Notes: generated by a model not told the origin, from the letters alone. A stretch of 64,000 nucleotides of DNA from Bacillota bacterium (GCA_023435565.1 JAEYRN010000062.1:124001-188000); one strand, 5' to 3'. Counted from the stretch's first letter, positions 1 to 10,707 are shown. Numbers and translations are program-made.

Positions 1-2978
1 CGTTAACCTTAGCTTGGGATATTAATGTGAATGAAGAAATCGAGCTTCCATATTATTTTAAATGGGAGTTTCGGACCGGCACACAAGGGGATTTTGAATA
101 CTTGGTCCGGTTATTGGAACCTCGTCACTTACCTCATCTTGGTATTAGAGACCTGAATTGTTCCCAGCCAGGTTATGGATTACAAGTAGCAAGAGAAGAT
201 TTAAATTGCGAAGATGAAAATTCTCATATTTTAGGGTTGGAAGGGGCTTTAAAAGCGCCGGGAATCCAGTTTACTCCCTGGGGAAAAGACCTCGGGTATG
301 ACCAAGACGGAAATTTGATTCAACATGAACCTCCCCAATTTCAACGGGATCTGGCTGCTTTACTAAATAAACCCCGGATGGACTTGGAAAATCCGGTCCA
401 AGAAACACCGCCGGTAGTTGTGCCGCCGATTTATGGCTGTTGGCACGCGGCTAAGGATGAAGTAAGTCCGGAAGGTGATAAATGGATTGATGAATTGAAC
501 CTTGACCCACGACATCGTACCGCTGCAGGTTTAGGAGCCGCAGTAGTCAGGCAAGAACAGGAAAGATTGATGGCCTCGGCTTGGAAGCAGTTGGGAGATG
601 TTTTAGAAGCCAATGAGATTATCCGCCGTTCCCGGTTTGGCCTGGAAAGTACCTTACCTCTTGAAGAACGGTTAAACCTGTTACCGATGGGAGATTTTCT
701 GAGGACGACTTCTACGGTTCATCCACAGGTACTATACGGTAATCAAACAATCTTTCAAAATTTTTACGACAGTAAAATCCCGACTGCAATATTCGATCCG
801 TCATTTCGCCGGGTAAGCAAATTATTTGGGGCGATCCGCAAAAAACAACAACCCAATCACTCTCAAAAGGACGTTATAGTTCGGTTAAATGAAGGGACTG
901 TAATACCGGCCGGAACACATCCTATTCCCAAAGGGACTTTTTCTATTGATGATATCAGCGAGACCCTTCCCGAAATAACCGTTAACAATCCGCCGGTTTT
1001 TATCAGTAGGCCTTATAACTATGGAGATTCTAGGATTTTCTTATATGATATCCGGATTGATGACCCGGACGTAGAACAGCAATTCCAAATCGAACTGGTG
1101 GAAGTTTGGCATAATATCTCCTCTTTACAGGTTGAGTTTAAAAATATTAGTAATAAAGCCTCACAATTAAAGATAACCTTTCCACAACTTGATTATGAAT
1201 GGGAAAATCAAGTCGGGGTTGAATTATCGGTTAAAGATAACGGAATTCCACAAAAAAAAGCCGGACAAATTTTTTCAATTTATGCCGTAAACCGTTTTGT
1301 GACAAACCCGTGGGAGAATACGGATGACCCGGGATCAGGGTATGGTGACGGACAGGGTTACTATGGAACACGGAGTTATAATGCCGTTTTTAATTGGGAA
1401 GTTTACGGTTTTATTCAATGGAACGACCCTCCGGTTCCATTGCCCACTGGGGTTTTTAATGCTGCGAGTATTACTCCCGATAATGTTCAACCGGAAAATT
1501 CCAACAGTCAGGATCCGGAGATAGTTAACGCTGTAACTCATGCTTTGAACGGGTTTCTGGCTTTGATACCGGAACCCCCGGATGAACCAAAAACTGTCAA
1601 CCTGGGATATACTGCTATAAAACTCAAACGTTTTCTCAATCCTAGAAATTCTTTTGTCCGGATGACCGAAAGCTTATTGAATTCTTTAGCCATCCCCAAC
1701 CGGGAAGAAGGTTCGTTTGAGATATTGTTTACCAATCCCGAATTTTACCAACCGATGTATGAACCTTTGCGGGATATTTCCCCGGAATTATTGCTTCCGG
1801 GTATAGGTACCGTGCCTCGCAATACGGTCGCCATCCTTGAAACCAACCGACGGTTTATCGAAGCCTACCTGTGCGGCTTAAACCATGAATTCAGCGGGGA
1901 GTTGCTCTGGAGGGAATATCCTACGGATCAGCGAGGCACATATTTCCGACAGTTCTGGAGCGGAGGCGGATGGGATATAAAATCAATCACTGCATGGAAC
2001 AGGGGATTGGGAAGTAATCGAGATCAAACTCTGAATGAAGAAAAACTGGTTTTATTGATAAAAGGGGATTTAATCGCCAAATATCGTAATCCGGTTATGT
2101 ACGCCGTGGTCGGGGTCCCTGCCTCTAATGGAACAATGCCGGCGTTGGCCGAATTCGGCCAGGTACCCGGCAGAACGATTTACCCCGTTTTCAGAGGTGA
2201 TTTAAGCAAGGATACTTTGCTGCTGGGTTTTGAAATTAGTGTGGATGACGCCTGGGGTAACGAACAATATCCTTGCGGCTGGTATTTTGTTATCGAAGAA
2301 CGGATTTCAGAGCTCCATTTCGGACTTAATACCAAAGGAGAGAGTCCGGCAATGGAACTGGGAAACTGGGACCAACTTTCATGGAGTCATATTCCGGGAA
2401 ATATGGATATCGGAATAGTACCCCAATCAATTAGTTATGACGCATACATTGACGCCAACACACCTCCGGTTCCGGCTAATTCTGAAGATCTTGTTTGGAA
2501 TAATAGTTCCGGGGATATTGCCGGTATTACTATGCAAAAGCCGGTACGGGTCTTAATTCATACCCGGCAGATTTTGAGCGTTCCTCCAAATGCAAACCCA
2601 CTGGTAAAAGTAAGTTTGAGGAAAATAGTCTTGGTAGCGGGTAACAATCCGGGTTCGAATAGTGGAAGGATTTTTGCCGAATTTATTGTTGAGGACGGAT
2701 TTAAGACCGAAACCCACCAAATACAATCTACCGGAACATTCGAGATGGATGATAACACTGCTCAAGATATCAATATCGTAATTTTTAACACCGAATGCAT
2801 CGGAAATGCGTTAAATATTATTATCAAAATCCGGGAAAGCGATGCCGACGAACTTATCGGTGAAGAGACTTTAATCTTTGATTTAAACCATAATTGGGGT
2901 AAAGGCGGAGAATATGTCGTTGAATTTCAATATTCCGATTCCAGCGGTCATATTGATTTTCACTTGCAAATTGAATAG
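1..2978 (+). CDS. Very large conserved protein of unknown function, 5' end outside the window
   Basis: The reading frame is open from base 3, and the residues before the first possible start (a GTG at 27) continue the same style of sequence. The gene therefore almost certainly begins upstream and is cut by the window edge; about 991 residues are visible. There is no signal peptide in the visible part. A middle segment (about residues 320-430 from the GTG) looks like a bacterial Ig- or cadherin-like beta domain (NPPVFISRP, then DDPD, and VKDNGIP). The block WREYPTDQRGTYFRQFW near residue 625 is unusual and looks like a family signature. The last 120 residues are beta-rich and acidic and might be a C2-like domain (inference). 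It lies 77 bp upstream of an M64-type peptidase and probably shares its transcript. I do not recognise a function; a surface or injection-apparatus protein is only a guess. Confidence 0.75.
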   Translation, partial: LTLAWDINVNEEIELPYYFKWEFRTGTQGDFEYLVRLLEPRHLPHLGIRDLNCSQPGYGLQVAREDLNCEDENSHILGLEGALKAPGIQFTPWGKDLGYDQDGNLIQHEPPQFQRDLAALLNKPRMDLENPVQETPPVVVPPIYGCWHAAKDEVSPEGDKWIDELNLDPRHRTAAGLGAAVVRQEQERLMASAWKQLGDVLEANEIIRRSRFGLESTLPLEERLNLLPMGDFLRTTSTVHPQVLYGNQTIFQNFYDSKIPTAIFDPSFRRVSKLFGAIRKKQQPNHSQKDVIVRLNEGTVIPAGTHPIPKGTFSIDDISETLPEITVNNPPVFISRPYNYGDSRIFLYDIRIDDPDVEQQFQIELVEVWHNISSLQVEFKNISNKASQLKITFPQLDYEWENQVGVELSVKDNGIPQKKAGQIFSIYAVNRFVTNPWENTDDPGSGYGDGQGYYGTRSYNAVFNWEVYGFIQWNDPPVPLPTGVFNAASITPDNVQPENSNSQDPEIVNAVTHALNGFLALIPEPPDEPKTVNLGYTAIKLKRFLNPRNSFVRMTESLLNSLAIPNREEGSFEILFTNPEFYQPMYEPLRDISPELLLPGIGTVPRNTVAILETNRRFIEAYLCGLNHEFSGELLWREYPTDQRGTYFRQFWSGGGWDIKSITAWNRGLGSNRDQTLNEEKLVLLIKGDLIAKYRNPVMYAVVGVPASNGTMPALAEFGQVPGRTIYPVFRGDLSKDTLLLGFEISVDDAWGNEQYPCGWYFVIEERISELHFGLNTKGESPAMELGNWDQLSWSHIPGNMDIGIVPQSISYDAYIDANTPPVPANSEDLVWNNSSGDIAGITMQKPVRVLIHTRQILSVPPNANPLVKVSLRKIVLVAGNNPGSNSGRIFAEFIVEDGFKTETHQIQSTGTFEMDDNTAQDINIVIFNTECIGNALNIIIKIRESDADELIGEETLIFDLNHNWGKGGEYVVEFQYSDSSGHIDFHLQIE

Positions 2979-3055
2979 TCTTACTTAAGTAGATCGCTTC
3001 TACAAGGCGTTCATATTATAAATAAGCAGATTAATTCCTGTTGGAGGTAAAACAG

Positions 3056-4528
3056 TTGCCGACCTCGGTGCCTCAAAACGTAAAACTAAAAATTGTTGCC
3101 AACTATGGTAACTCACAAGAGTTAAAGAATGTTCTTTTTTTAAGCGAAGGTTTTGCTCAAAACGATGAAGAATTGTTTAACCGTGCGGTTCATATCATCA
3201 TCTTTGAAATATTGAGAACATCCCCGTTTGATTTATTGAAGGACAAGTTCATTTTTTATTCCGCTTTTACTCCATCCCCTCAATCCGGGATTACCGTTAC
3301 GGCTAAAGTTGATTGCAATGGTTTTCCGGAGGCTTCATATCAATTTGAAGAAAATAATATCGCCGGTATATTGAACCAAAAGGATTCAGCCTTGGGTTTG
3401 AAATATGGTAATGCCATGGATATCGGACCTAAAACAGGGGATGAGGAACTGATCCCAAATTTATTGGCGTCTTTGGACCATCCTAGTGAACAAGGTATTT
3501 CAGCGGTACCGGATTGTTGGCAACGGAGTAAGAAAGATTTCGGTTTGGTATTTGTATTAATAAATGATGATTATGCGGATGCCAGACATTATGGTAATTA
3601 CGCAGTTATATCCATAGGAACGAGTTCTAAATTTTCAATACAAACTACATCGGAGGGGTTGGATCATCAACCGGATGCTAAAACCGATAATCAACTAAGA
3701 AGGATTGCCCAAACCCTGCTTCACGAAATGGGGCATGCTTTTGGGCTTGGTGATGAATATGCCGATTTTAAATTGACCAGCATATTTGAACCGGAAGACT
3801 CCGAGGGAATAATTAATTTAGTTACCCGGAGTCAAATTTCAAAGAAAGATAGTAATGGACAAACTATCTTTCCGGTATTCAATAATCACGCCGGTTCGAT
3901 TAAATGGCTTGATCAGCCGCTTTTTCCCGGCAGCGACCAAAAAATTGTCGCTCAGGAAGTCCGCGATTTTATGGCAACAGGAAAAGCACTTTATGAAGTT
4001 GACTATGATACAACTAAGGGGGTTTGGAATAATAGAATAGCATATCCGATCAACGATTTTTGGAAGAGATATCCTGAATTGAAAATCCGTTGGCGTTACC
4101 ATCCCGGTATCATAGGATTATACGAGGGTGGGGGCTATTACCCGAAAAATGTGTTTCGGTCGGCCGGTATCTGTAAAATGAGAGTGGGTCAGGGGTTAGA
4201 AGCATGTTCCGTCAAGCTGCATAGTTTACCGCCTGAAGTATGTTTTTCAGTAACAAATGAGTATCGAAAAATCTTTTATGATGAGGTTAACCAAGAATTA
4301 ATATGCTATGGAGAAATGCTAGAATCAATCTATAATGATTTATTGTCATTGTCCCAAGACAGTGAATATCAGCAAGCGGTTAAAATATTATTTAAACTGT
4401 CCAATAGTCCGGAGCATAATGCCGTGTTTTTTCATCAATTTTGTTACTGGTGTCAATACGTTATTGTTTCCAAAGTGGACCAGAGTAGATTGGAGGAACT
4501 GGCTAAAAAAAGATACCGGGGCTATTAA
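3056..4528 (+). CDS. M64 (IgA peptidase)-type zinc metallopeptidase
   Basis: About 490 residues. The N-terminal part carries the M64-style phrase NVLFLSEGFAQNDEELF, and the zinc motif HEMGHAFGLGDEY starts near residue 223: two His and a catalytic Glu, with a further GDEY typical of the family. The start is the TTG at 3056, because a GGAGGT lies 7 bases upstream of it; a TTG at 3041 overlaps that ribosome site and is unlikely. No signal peptide is evident, although family members are often secreted. It follows the large unknown protein by 77 bp, so the two may act together, for example with the peptidase processing its neighbour or sharing a surface target (inference). The C-terminal 100 residues are helical and unassigned. 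Substrate unknown. Confidence 0.75.
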   Translation: MPTSVPQNVKLKIVANYGNSQELKNVLFLSEGFAQNDEELFNRAVHIIIFEILRTSPFDLLKDKFIFYSAFTPSPQSGITVTAKVDCNGFPEASYQFEENNIAGILNQKDSALGLKYGNAMDIGPKTGDEELIPNLLASLDHPSEQGISAVPDCWQRSKKDFGLVFVLINDDYADARHYGNYAVISIGTSSKFSIQTTSEGLDHQPDAKTDNQLRRIAQTLLHEMGHAFGLGDEYADFKLTSIFEPEDSEGIINLVTRSQISKKDSNGQTIFPVFNNHAGSIKWLDQPLFPGSDQKIVAQEVRDFMATGKALYEVDYDTTKGVWNNRIAYPINDFWKRYPELKIRWRYHPGIIGLYEGGGYYPKNVFRSAGICKMRVGQGLEACSVKLHSLPPEVCFSVTNEYRKIFYDEVNQELICYGEMLESIYNDLLSLSQDSEYQQAVKILFKLSNSPEHNAVFFHQFCYWCQYVIVSKVDQSRLEELAKKRYRGY

Positions 4529-4850
4529 GCCAGGCAAAGAAAGCCTTCAATTGTAATAGGTGGCAGATAATTGGCATTACAGGTGTTATTTTTTTGTAAA
4601 AGGGCTTTCGTTGATGCTAAAAATACGATATTATAGGAAGGGTAATTATTATTAATGTTATGTAAACTATACCAATTACCTTCATTAATCTACTTTGTTT
4701 AAGGAGACATCGATATTAATTTGGAGAACGGTCAGCCATGATAGTAATATAATCGATGAACCCGTTACACTGATGGCAAGCGACGATAGCATTTAAACAG
4801 AGTAGAGTTAAATTTTTTCAAATAATTAATAATAGATAGGGAGGATATTT
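4529..4850. other. Intergenic region upstream of nifJ
   Basis: No gene is supported on either strand. It is AT-rich and holds a 7-bp inverted repeat, GGTAATT at 4641-4647 and AATTACC at 4674-4680, which could be an operator or a weak hairpin. A GGGAGGA ribosome site for nifJ lies just before 4851. No terminator is clear for the upstream peptidase gene. Confidence 0.4.
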
Positions 4851-7800
4851 ATGGCTAAAAAAGTTACTATCGATGGCAACACTGCAGCCGCCCATGTGGC
4901 TTTCGCCTTTAGTGATGTTGCCGCCATCTACCCGATTACACCATCATCAGTAATGGCCGAAGTAATTGATGAATGGTCGGCCCATGGCCGGAAAAACCTG
5001 TTTGGTCAACCGGTACGCGTGGCTGAAATGCAATCCGAGGCAGGAGCCGCAGGGGCGGTTCACGGTTCACTTGCTGCCGGAGCGTTGACCTCTACTTTCA
5101 CCGCTTCGCAAGGTTTATTATTAATGGTTCCAAATATGTATAAAATCGCCGGAGAATTACTGCCTTCGGTTTTTCATGTTTCGGCGCGGGCAATTGCAGC
5201 TCATGCTCTTTCAATTTTTGGTGATCATTCGGATGTTAATGCTACCAGGCAGACCGGCTTTGCGCTCCTGGCTTCAGCTTCGGTACAAGAAGTAATGGAT
5301 CTGGCTTTGGTAGCTCATTTAGCTACCTTGGAGTCAAGAGTTCCGTTCCTCCATTTCTTTGATGGATTTAGAACTTCACACGAGATCCAAAAGATTGAGG
5401 AAATTTCCTATGAGGATATGGCCAAGCTGGTTGACTGGAAAGCGGTTGAAGATTTCCGGAAACGGGCTTTGAACCCGGAACATCCTCAACAACGCGGTAC
5501 CGCTCAAAACCCAGATATTTATTTCCAAGGTCGCGAGGCAAGTAATCCATTCTATGCGGCCACACCGGGAATCGTAGCTCGGATTATGGGTGAGGTCGGT
5601 AAGTTAACCGGACGTTCCTATAAATTGTTTGATTATGTTGGAGCTCCTGATGCTGAACGGGTGATTATCAGCATGGGTTCCAGCTGCGATGCTATCGAAG
5701 AAACAGTAAATTATCTTAATGGTAAAGGTGAAAAGGTTGGCTTGATAAAAGTACGGTTGTACCGTCCCTTCTCAGCGGAACATTTTTTATCCGTTTTACC
5801 GAAAACCGCCAAGAAAATTGCGGTATTGGATCGGACCAAAGAACCCGGCTCCTTGGGTGAACCTCTTTATGAAGACGTATGTACCGTATTTATGGAGAAA
5901 AAAGAGACCCCGTTAATTATTAGCGGCCGTTATGGCTTGGGTTCCAAAGAGTTTAATCCGTCAATGGTAAAAGCAATTTTTGACAACCTTGGGTCAAGTC
6001 AACCGAAGAATCACTTCACTGTCGGTATTATTGACGATGTTTCCAAAACTTCATTGGAGATTAAAGAATTTGTCGACGCCTCACCAAAAGGGGTCCATCG
6101 TTGTAAGTTTTATGGCCTGGGTTCCGACGGTACCGTTGGTGCCAATAAGAACTCGATTAAAATCATTGGCGACCATACAGATATGTATGCTCAGGGTTAT
6201 TTTGTTTACGACTCTAAGAAATCCGGAGGAATTACCGTTTCTCACTTAAGGTTCGGTAAAACCCCGATCCAGTCTTCATATTTGATTGACCAGGCTGACT
6301 TTGTCGCTTGTCACAACCCGTCCTATGTCACCCGCTACGATTTGTTGGACGGCCTTAAAGAAGGCGGTATTTTCCTGCTTAACTCCCCATGGAGCGTGGC
6401 GGATATGGATCAAAAGTTACCGGCAGCCATGAAACAAATTATCGCTAAGAAGAAAATTAAATTCTATAATATCGATGCGGTAAAAATCGCTTCCGAAGTC
6501 GGACTAGGCGGCAGAATTAACATGGTAATGCAGGCGGCTTTCTTTAAAATCGCCGATGTGATTCCGGTTGATGACGCCTTTAAATTTATTAAAGAAGCCA
6601 TTAAAAAGACCTACGGTAAAAAAGGCGATAAAATTGTAAATATGAACATCGCAGCTGTTGATAGAGCTGCCGAAGCCCTTGAAGAAATTAAATATCCGGC
6701 TGATTGGGCTACCGCTACTACCGGCGCAACGATAGAAGTTGATCAATCTGAGCCTGATTTCGTTAAAGATGTCATGAAGCCCATGATAAGTTTGGAAGGG
6801 GATAAATTACCGGTTAGCGCTTTTACTCCTGATGGAACATTCCCTACCGGAACCACTCAATATGAGAAACGTGGGATCGCCGTCAGTATTCCGGTATGGG
6901 ACCCGGAAACTTGTATCCAGTGTAATCAATGCGCGTTTGTTTGTCCCCATGCGGCTATTAAACCATATTTAGCCAAATCCGGTTCTCAAGGCGTTCCGGC
7001 TGGCTTTAAGATCAAGACTGCTACCGGTAAAGAGTTCAGCGGTTATGATTTCAGAATGCAGGTTTCTCCGTTGGATTGCACCGGTTGCGGCAACTGTGTC
7101 GATATTTGCCCGGCTAAAGAGAAACCGTTGAAAATGGTTCTACTGGAAGAGGCTGCTCAAGCTGAAATGGAGAATTATAAATATGCACAAGCTCTACCGA
7201 TTCCGGATATTGCAATCAATACCGAGACTGTCAAAGGAAGTCAATTTCTAAAACCGTTATTCGAATTTTCCGGAGCTTGCGCCGGTTGTGGAGAAACTCC
7301 GTATGTGAAACTAATCTCTCAATTATTCGGCGACCGGATGGTTGTCGCTAATGCAACCGGATGTTCTTCAATTTACGGCGGTAGCGCGCCTTCCAATCCG
7401 TATACCGTTAATGAAAAAGGACACGGTCCAGCCTGGGCGAACTCGTTGTTCGAAGATAATGCCGAGTTCGGTTTTGGTATGAATTTGGCCTTTACCCAAC
7501 GGCGTGATCGGTTGGCGGACTTAGTCAAGCAAGCGCTGGAATCCAATATCTCCGCTGGACTTAAAGAAGCTTTCAATGAATGGATGGAAGGCCGGGATGA
7601 AGCGGTAGCTTCCCGGAAAGCAGGCGATAAGATCAAAGAATTGATTGATAACGAAGTTAATAAAGCATCCGGTGATATTAAATCCATCTTGAGCGAAATT
7701 GTTAAAATGAAAGATTTGTATACCAAGAAATCGGTCTGGATCTTCGGAGGCGATGGATGGGCTTACGATATCGGTTATGGCGGATTGGATCATGTACTCG

Positions 7801-8369
7801 CCTCAGGCGCCGATGTTAACGTATTGGTCCTAGATACAGAAGTATACTCAAATACGGGCGGACAGTCTTCCAAATCGACTCCGACCGGAGCAATAGCCAA
7901 GTTTGCCGCTGCCGGTAAGAATATCAAGAAGAAAGATCTTGGTTTAATGGCGATGGCTTATGGGTATGTATATGTGGCCTCGGTATCAATGGGCGCAAAT
8001 AAAAACCAGCTCTTAAAGGCTGTTTTGGAAGCGGAAAAATATAAAGGACCGTCCTTGATAATTGCTTATGCTCCATGTATTAACCATGGCATCAACATGG
8101 GCAAGAGCCAGGAAGAAGCCAAATTAGCGGTTGATGCCGGTTATTGGCCTTTATACCGTTACAATCCGGATCTGGCCTTGGAAGGAAAGAATCCCTTCAC
8201 TTTGGAATCCAAAGATCCGACCTTAAGTTACCGGGATTTCCTCATGAGAGAAGTTCGGTATGCTTCATTGGCGAAATTGTTCCCGGATACCGCAGAGAAA
8301 ATGTACACCAAAGCCGAACAAGAAGCAAAAACGCGGCATGAGATGTATAAACGAATGGCAGCTAACTGA
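4851..8369 (+). CDS. nifJ: Pyruvate:ferredoxin (flavodoxin) oxidoreductase, homodimeric
   Basis: 1172 residues, the full length of the single-chain enzyme. It decarboxylates pyruvate to acetyl-CoA and CO2 and passes electrons to ferredoxin or flavodoxin in the cytoplasm. Visible in order: the N-terminal pyrimidine-binding domain with YPITPSSVMAE; a second domain near 260-400; a ferredoxin-type pair of [4Fe-4S] sites (Cys 688, 691, 694, 698 and Cys 743, 746, 749, 753); the proximal-cluster motif CAGCGETPY near 810; and the thiamine diphosphate site GGDGWAYDIGYGG followed by SNTGGQSSKSTPTG. A GGGAGGATATTT ribosome site precedes the ATG. A strong terminator follows, so it is a single-gene unit. 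It supports an anaerobic lifestyle; in a nif context it could also feed nitrogenase. Confidence 0.97.
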   Translation: MAKKVTIDGNTAAAHVAFAFSDVAAIYPITPSSVMAEVIDEWSAHGRKNLFGQPVRVAEMQSEAGAAGAVHGSLAAGALTSTFTASQGLLLMVPNMYKIAGELLPSVFHVSARAIAAHALSIFGDHSDVNATRQTGFALLASASVQEVMDLALVAHLATLESRVPFLHFFDGFRTSHEIQKIEEISYEDMAKLVDWKAVEDFRKRALNPEHPQQRGTAQNPDIYFQGREASNPFYAATPGIVARIMGEVGKLTGRSYKLFDYVGAPDAERVIISMGSSCDAIEETVNYLNGKGEKVGLIKVRLYRPFSAEHFLSVLPKTAKKIAVLDRTKEPGSLGEPLYEDVCTVFMEKKETPLIISGRYGLGSKEFNPSMVKAIFDNLGSSQPKNHFTVGIIDDVSKTSLEIKEFVDASPKGVHRCKFYGLGSDGTVGANKNSIKIIGDHTDMYAQGYFVYDSKKSGGITVSHLRFGKTPIQSSYLIDQADFVACHNPSYVTRYDLLDGLKEGGIFLLNSPWSVADMDQKLPAAMKQIIAKKKIKFYNIDAVKIASEVGLGGRINMVMQAAFFKIADVIPVDDAFKFIKEAIKKTYGKKGDKIVNMNIAAVDRAAEALEEIKYPADWATATTGATIEVDQSEPDFVKDVMKPMISLEGDKLPVSAFTPDGTFPTGTTQYEKRGIAVSIPVWDPETCIQCNQCAFVCPHAAIKPYLAKSGSQGVPAGFKIKTATGKEFSGYDFRMQVSPLDCTGCGNCVDICPAKEKPLKMVLLEEAAQAEMENYKYAQALPIPDIAINTETVKGSQFLKPLFEFSGACAGCGETPYVKLISQLFGDRMVVANATGCSSIYGGSAPSNPYTVNEKGHGPAWANSLFEDNAEFGFGMNLAFTQRRDRLADLVKQALESNISAGLKEAFNEWMEGRDEAVASRKAGDKIKELIDNEVNKASGDIKSILSEIVKMKDLYTKKSVWIFGGDGWAYDIGYGGLDHVLASGADVNVLVLDTEVYSNTGGQSSKSTPTGAIAKFAAAGKNIKKKDLGLMAMAYGYVYVASVSMGANKNQLLKAVLEAEKYKGPSLIIAYAPCINHGINMGKSQEEAKLAVDAGYWPLYRYNPDLALEGKNPFTLESKDPTLSYRDFLMREVRYASLAKLFPDTAEKMYTKAEQEAKTRHEMYKRMAAN

Positions 8370-8417
8370 TAACTAGTTAAAATTGTTGCACTATTGTTTA
8401 ATAGTGTTAATCTTAAA

Positions 8418-8447
8418 AGAGGCGGATTTTATTCCGCCTCTTTTTTT
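8418..8447 (+). terminator. Rho-independent terminator of nifJ
   Basis: A 9-bp stem (8418-8426 with 8433-8441), a 6-base loop and a run of T. A separate small perfect hairpin, CACTATT/AATAGTG, lies just upstream at 8389-8406. Confidence 0.9.
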
Positions 8448-8533
8448 ACGAATAAACAGGTCAATTTTATAAAGTTCATTCTGGAAAAACCCGATATAAA
8501 TATGTATAGTCATGTTTCGGAAGGAGAAATAAG

Positions 8534-10612
8534 ATGCCTTTTAAGGGAAAAGTCATCAAGAAATCGGATTTTTCAAGTTACATCCGGTTTTTAATGGGGT
8601 TGTCTTTGCTGTTTTTAATAATAATCACTTTGCCTGGACATCAATGGGAAATATATGGTAGTAGTTTAGATGATCCGATTACTGAAATTACTGAACTGTA
8701 TTATCGGGGGAGGTTTACCGAATCTCTCCTTAGATTTAACCGGTTAGTGAACCAAGACTCTAATAATGATCAAGCCAGGTTAAATTTGGCCCGTTTATTA
8801 AAAGAGAATGGTAAACATCTAGAGGCGTTAACACATTTAAAATACCTCGCCAAAAAAGAGCCGACTAATCCCAGATACCGTTCTGCTTTAGTTGAAACCG
8901 CTTATTTAGCCGGTAAACCAGGGGTGGCAACTGAATATTTTTATTCAAACGAAACCGATCCTGAAATTTTGTATTGGTTAGGTTTAGCTTTTGCTGATTT
9001 AGGAAAAATTGATACCGCGCGGGAAGTTTTGAAGGAGTCTATTAAACAACAACCATATAATCCTATGGCATATTATGCTTTAGGATTATTGGAGCAGAAA
9101 ACCGACAATATGAAAGATGCCTTCACCCGTTTTCAGCAAGCCTTATCTCAAGAGCCTAATTTAGGTAAAAGTTATTTTCCTTTGGCCAAAAATTATATCG
9201 GGTCCCAAAAACATAAAACAGCTTATAACATGTTAGTACGGGCGGAGTCGACTAAACCGTGGACACTTCCGGTTAATCACGATTTTCAAGCATCCCAAGA
9301 GAAGAATCAAAGTATTTTAGAGGAAACGACGATCGAAAATCCGGTCGATTTTTCGGTGACGACTGTCCCTTTGGTTACCCCGGTAACCGATAACAGGGAA
9401 GACATACCGGAGATTAGGATTGGATTGGCGTCAAAGATCCAAAGGCTCAAAATTAAAACCGGAAGTAAGTACCTCTTAACAGTTAAAGGTGGAGGGTCCT
9501 TAAACGGGGAGGCTAATGAAATTTTATTATTTGTCCGAACTTCCCAAGGAATAGAGGTTTACAATCAAAGCGGCGGCCGACTCATTAAATCCTGGCAAAC
9601 ATTCACTCTTTCTTACGAAGATCCAGGTGCTACTTCACTAATTTTTGATGCGAAATTTGGGAACGGATCCTATTGGTTAAAAGGGAACCCTCGTGTTTAT
9701 AGGGGAGTAATTGAATTATTGCCTAAAAACATTGGTTTAACGGTTGTTAACCGGGTTAACATGGAGGAATATTTATATGGTGTTGTGCCCGCCGAAATAC
9801 CTGCTTCATGGCCCAGAGCGGCCTTGGAAGCACAGGCGGTAGCTGCCCGTACTTATGCTTTAGCTAACTTAGGAAGGTATCGAATCCAGGGATTTGATTT
9901 ACTGGCGACTCCCGCTTCCCAAGTTTATATTGGCGTTACTCAGGAGGCTCCCCAAGTTAATGAAGCGGTAAACGCAACTCGAGGAATGATTTTAACCTTT
10001 GAAGGGAAACCGGCCGGCGCCTTTTACTATGATAATAGCGGAGGTTATACCGAAAGCGGTGCTTTTGTTTGGGGGGATGATCGTCCTTACTTACAAGCTC
10101 TTCCTGAAAAACCAATGGCTGTTCGGACTCAAAAATTGACTCCGGATGAATTGTCGGCTTGGTTAACCAGTCAACCTGATTGTGCTACTTATCGGGAGGG
10201 ACATTTTGTTAGGAGCGCTTATCGTTGGACCCTATGGATTACCCGCGAACAGATTGAATCACGAATCCATCGAAAAGCCAGAGTCGGACGGATTAAAGCG
10301 ATTATTCCTATGGAACGGGGTATCAGCGGCAGGGTAAAACGGGTAATGGTGAAAGGGACGGCAGGTTCTTATATTGTCAATAGCGCCAGCATTCCATACC
10401 GATTAGGCGGATTAAGAAGCACTCTGTTTGTGGTCCAACCCAAATTAGGGAGGGACGGACTTCCGGAGTCATTTATCTTTAATGGAGGTGGCTGGGGGCA
10501 CGGTGTTGGCATGTCGCAAAGCGGAGCTGCCGGTATGGCTTTGGATGGCGCATCAGCGTCCGAAATATTAAGTTACTATTATCCGGGTACGGAATTGGTG
10601 AATAAATATTAG
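8534..10612 (+). CDS. Membrane-anchored TPR protein with SpoIID/LytB domain
   Basis: 692 residues. An N-terminal hydrophobic segment (about 18-35, FLMGLSLLFLIIITL) anchors or exports it. Residues about 45-235 form tetratricopeptide repeats (alternating YWLGLAFADLGKID-like units). A beta-rich stretch then leads into the SpoIID/LytB domain, with MEEYLYGVVPAEIP, EAQAVAARTYAL and the terminal GWGHGVGMSQSGA. SpoIID is a lytic transglycosylase acting on denuded peptidoglycan during engulfment; LytB stimulates the amidase LytC. The TPR-SpoIID combination is longer than classical SpoIID (about 340 residues), so this is probably a paralogue rather than the stage II protein. A GGAAGGAG site precedes the ATG. 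It stands between the nifJ terminator and an amidohydrolase gene. Confidence 0.85.
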   Translation: MPFKGKVIKKSDFSSYIRFLMGLSLLFLIIITLPGHQWEIYGSSLDDPITEITELYYRGRFTESLLRFNRLVNQDSNNDQARLNLARLLKENGKHLEALTHLKYLAKKEPTNPRYRSALVETAYLAGKPGVATEYFYSNETDPEILYWLGLAFADLGKIDTAREVLKESIKQQPYNPMAYYALGLLEQKTDNMKDAFTRFQQALSQEPNLGKSYFPLAKNYIGSQKHKTAYNMLVRAESTKPWTLPVNHDFQASQEKNQSILEETTIENPVDFSVTTVPLVTPVTDNREDIPEIRIGLASKIQRLKIKTGSKYLLTVKGGGSLNGEANEILLFVRTSQGIEVYNQSGGRLIKSWQTFTLSYEDPGATSLIFDAKFGNGSYWLKGNPRVYRGVIELLPKNIGLTVVNRVNMEEYLYGVVPAEIPASWPRAALEAQAVAARTYALANLGRYRIQGFDLLATPASQVYIGVTQEAPQVNEAVNATRGMILTFEGKPAGAFYYDNSGGYTESGAFVWGDDRPYLQALPEKPMAVRTQKLTPDELSAWLTSQPDCATYREGHFVRSAYRWTLWITREQIESRIHRKARVGRIKAIIPMERGISGRVKRVMVKGTAGSYIVNSASIPYRLGGLRSTLFVVQPKLGRDGLPESFIFNGGGWGHGVGMSQSGAAGMALDGASASEILSYYYPGTELVNKY

Positions 10613-10707
10613 TTAATAAAAAATGCTATTGGGTTGAAGTGCATGTTAACAACCAAACACCTAAGTTTTGACTTGTTTACATTTGACTTTAAAGACTGGA
10701 GATTGAA

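Noticed and set aside
7373..7726. A 117-codon minus-strand gene inside nifJ
   Set aside because: It lies antisense to well-conserved nifJ codons and lacks a ribosome site; it is a shadow frame.
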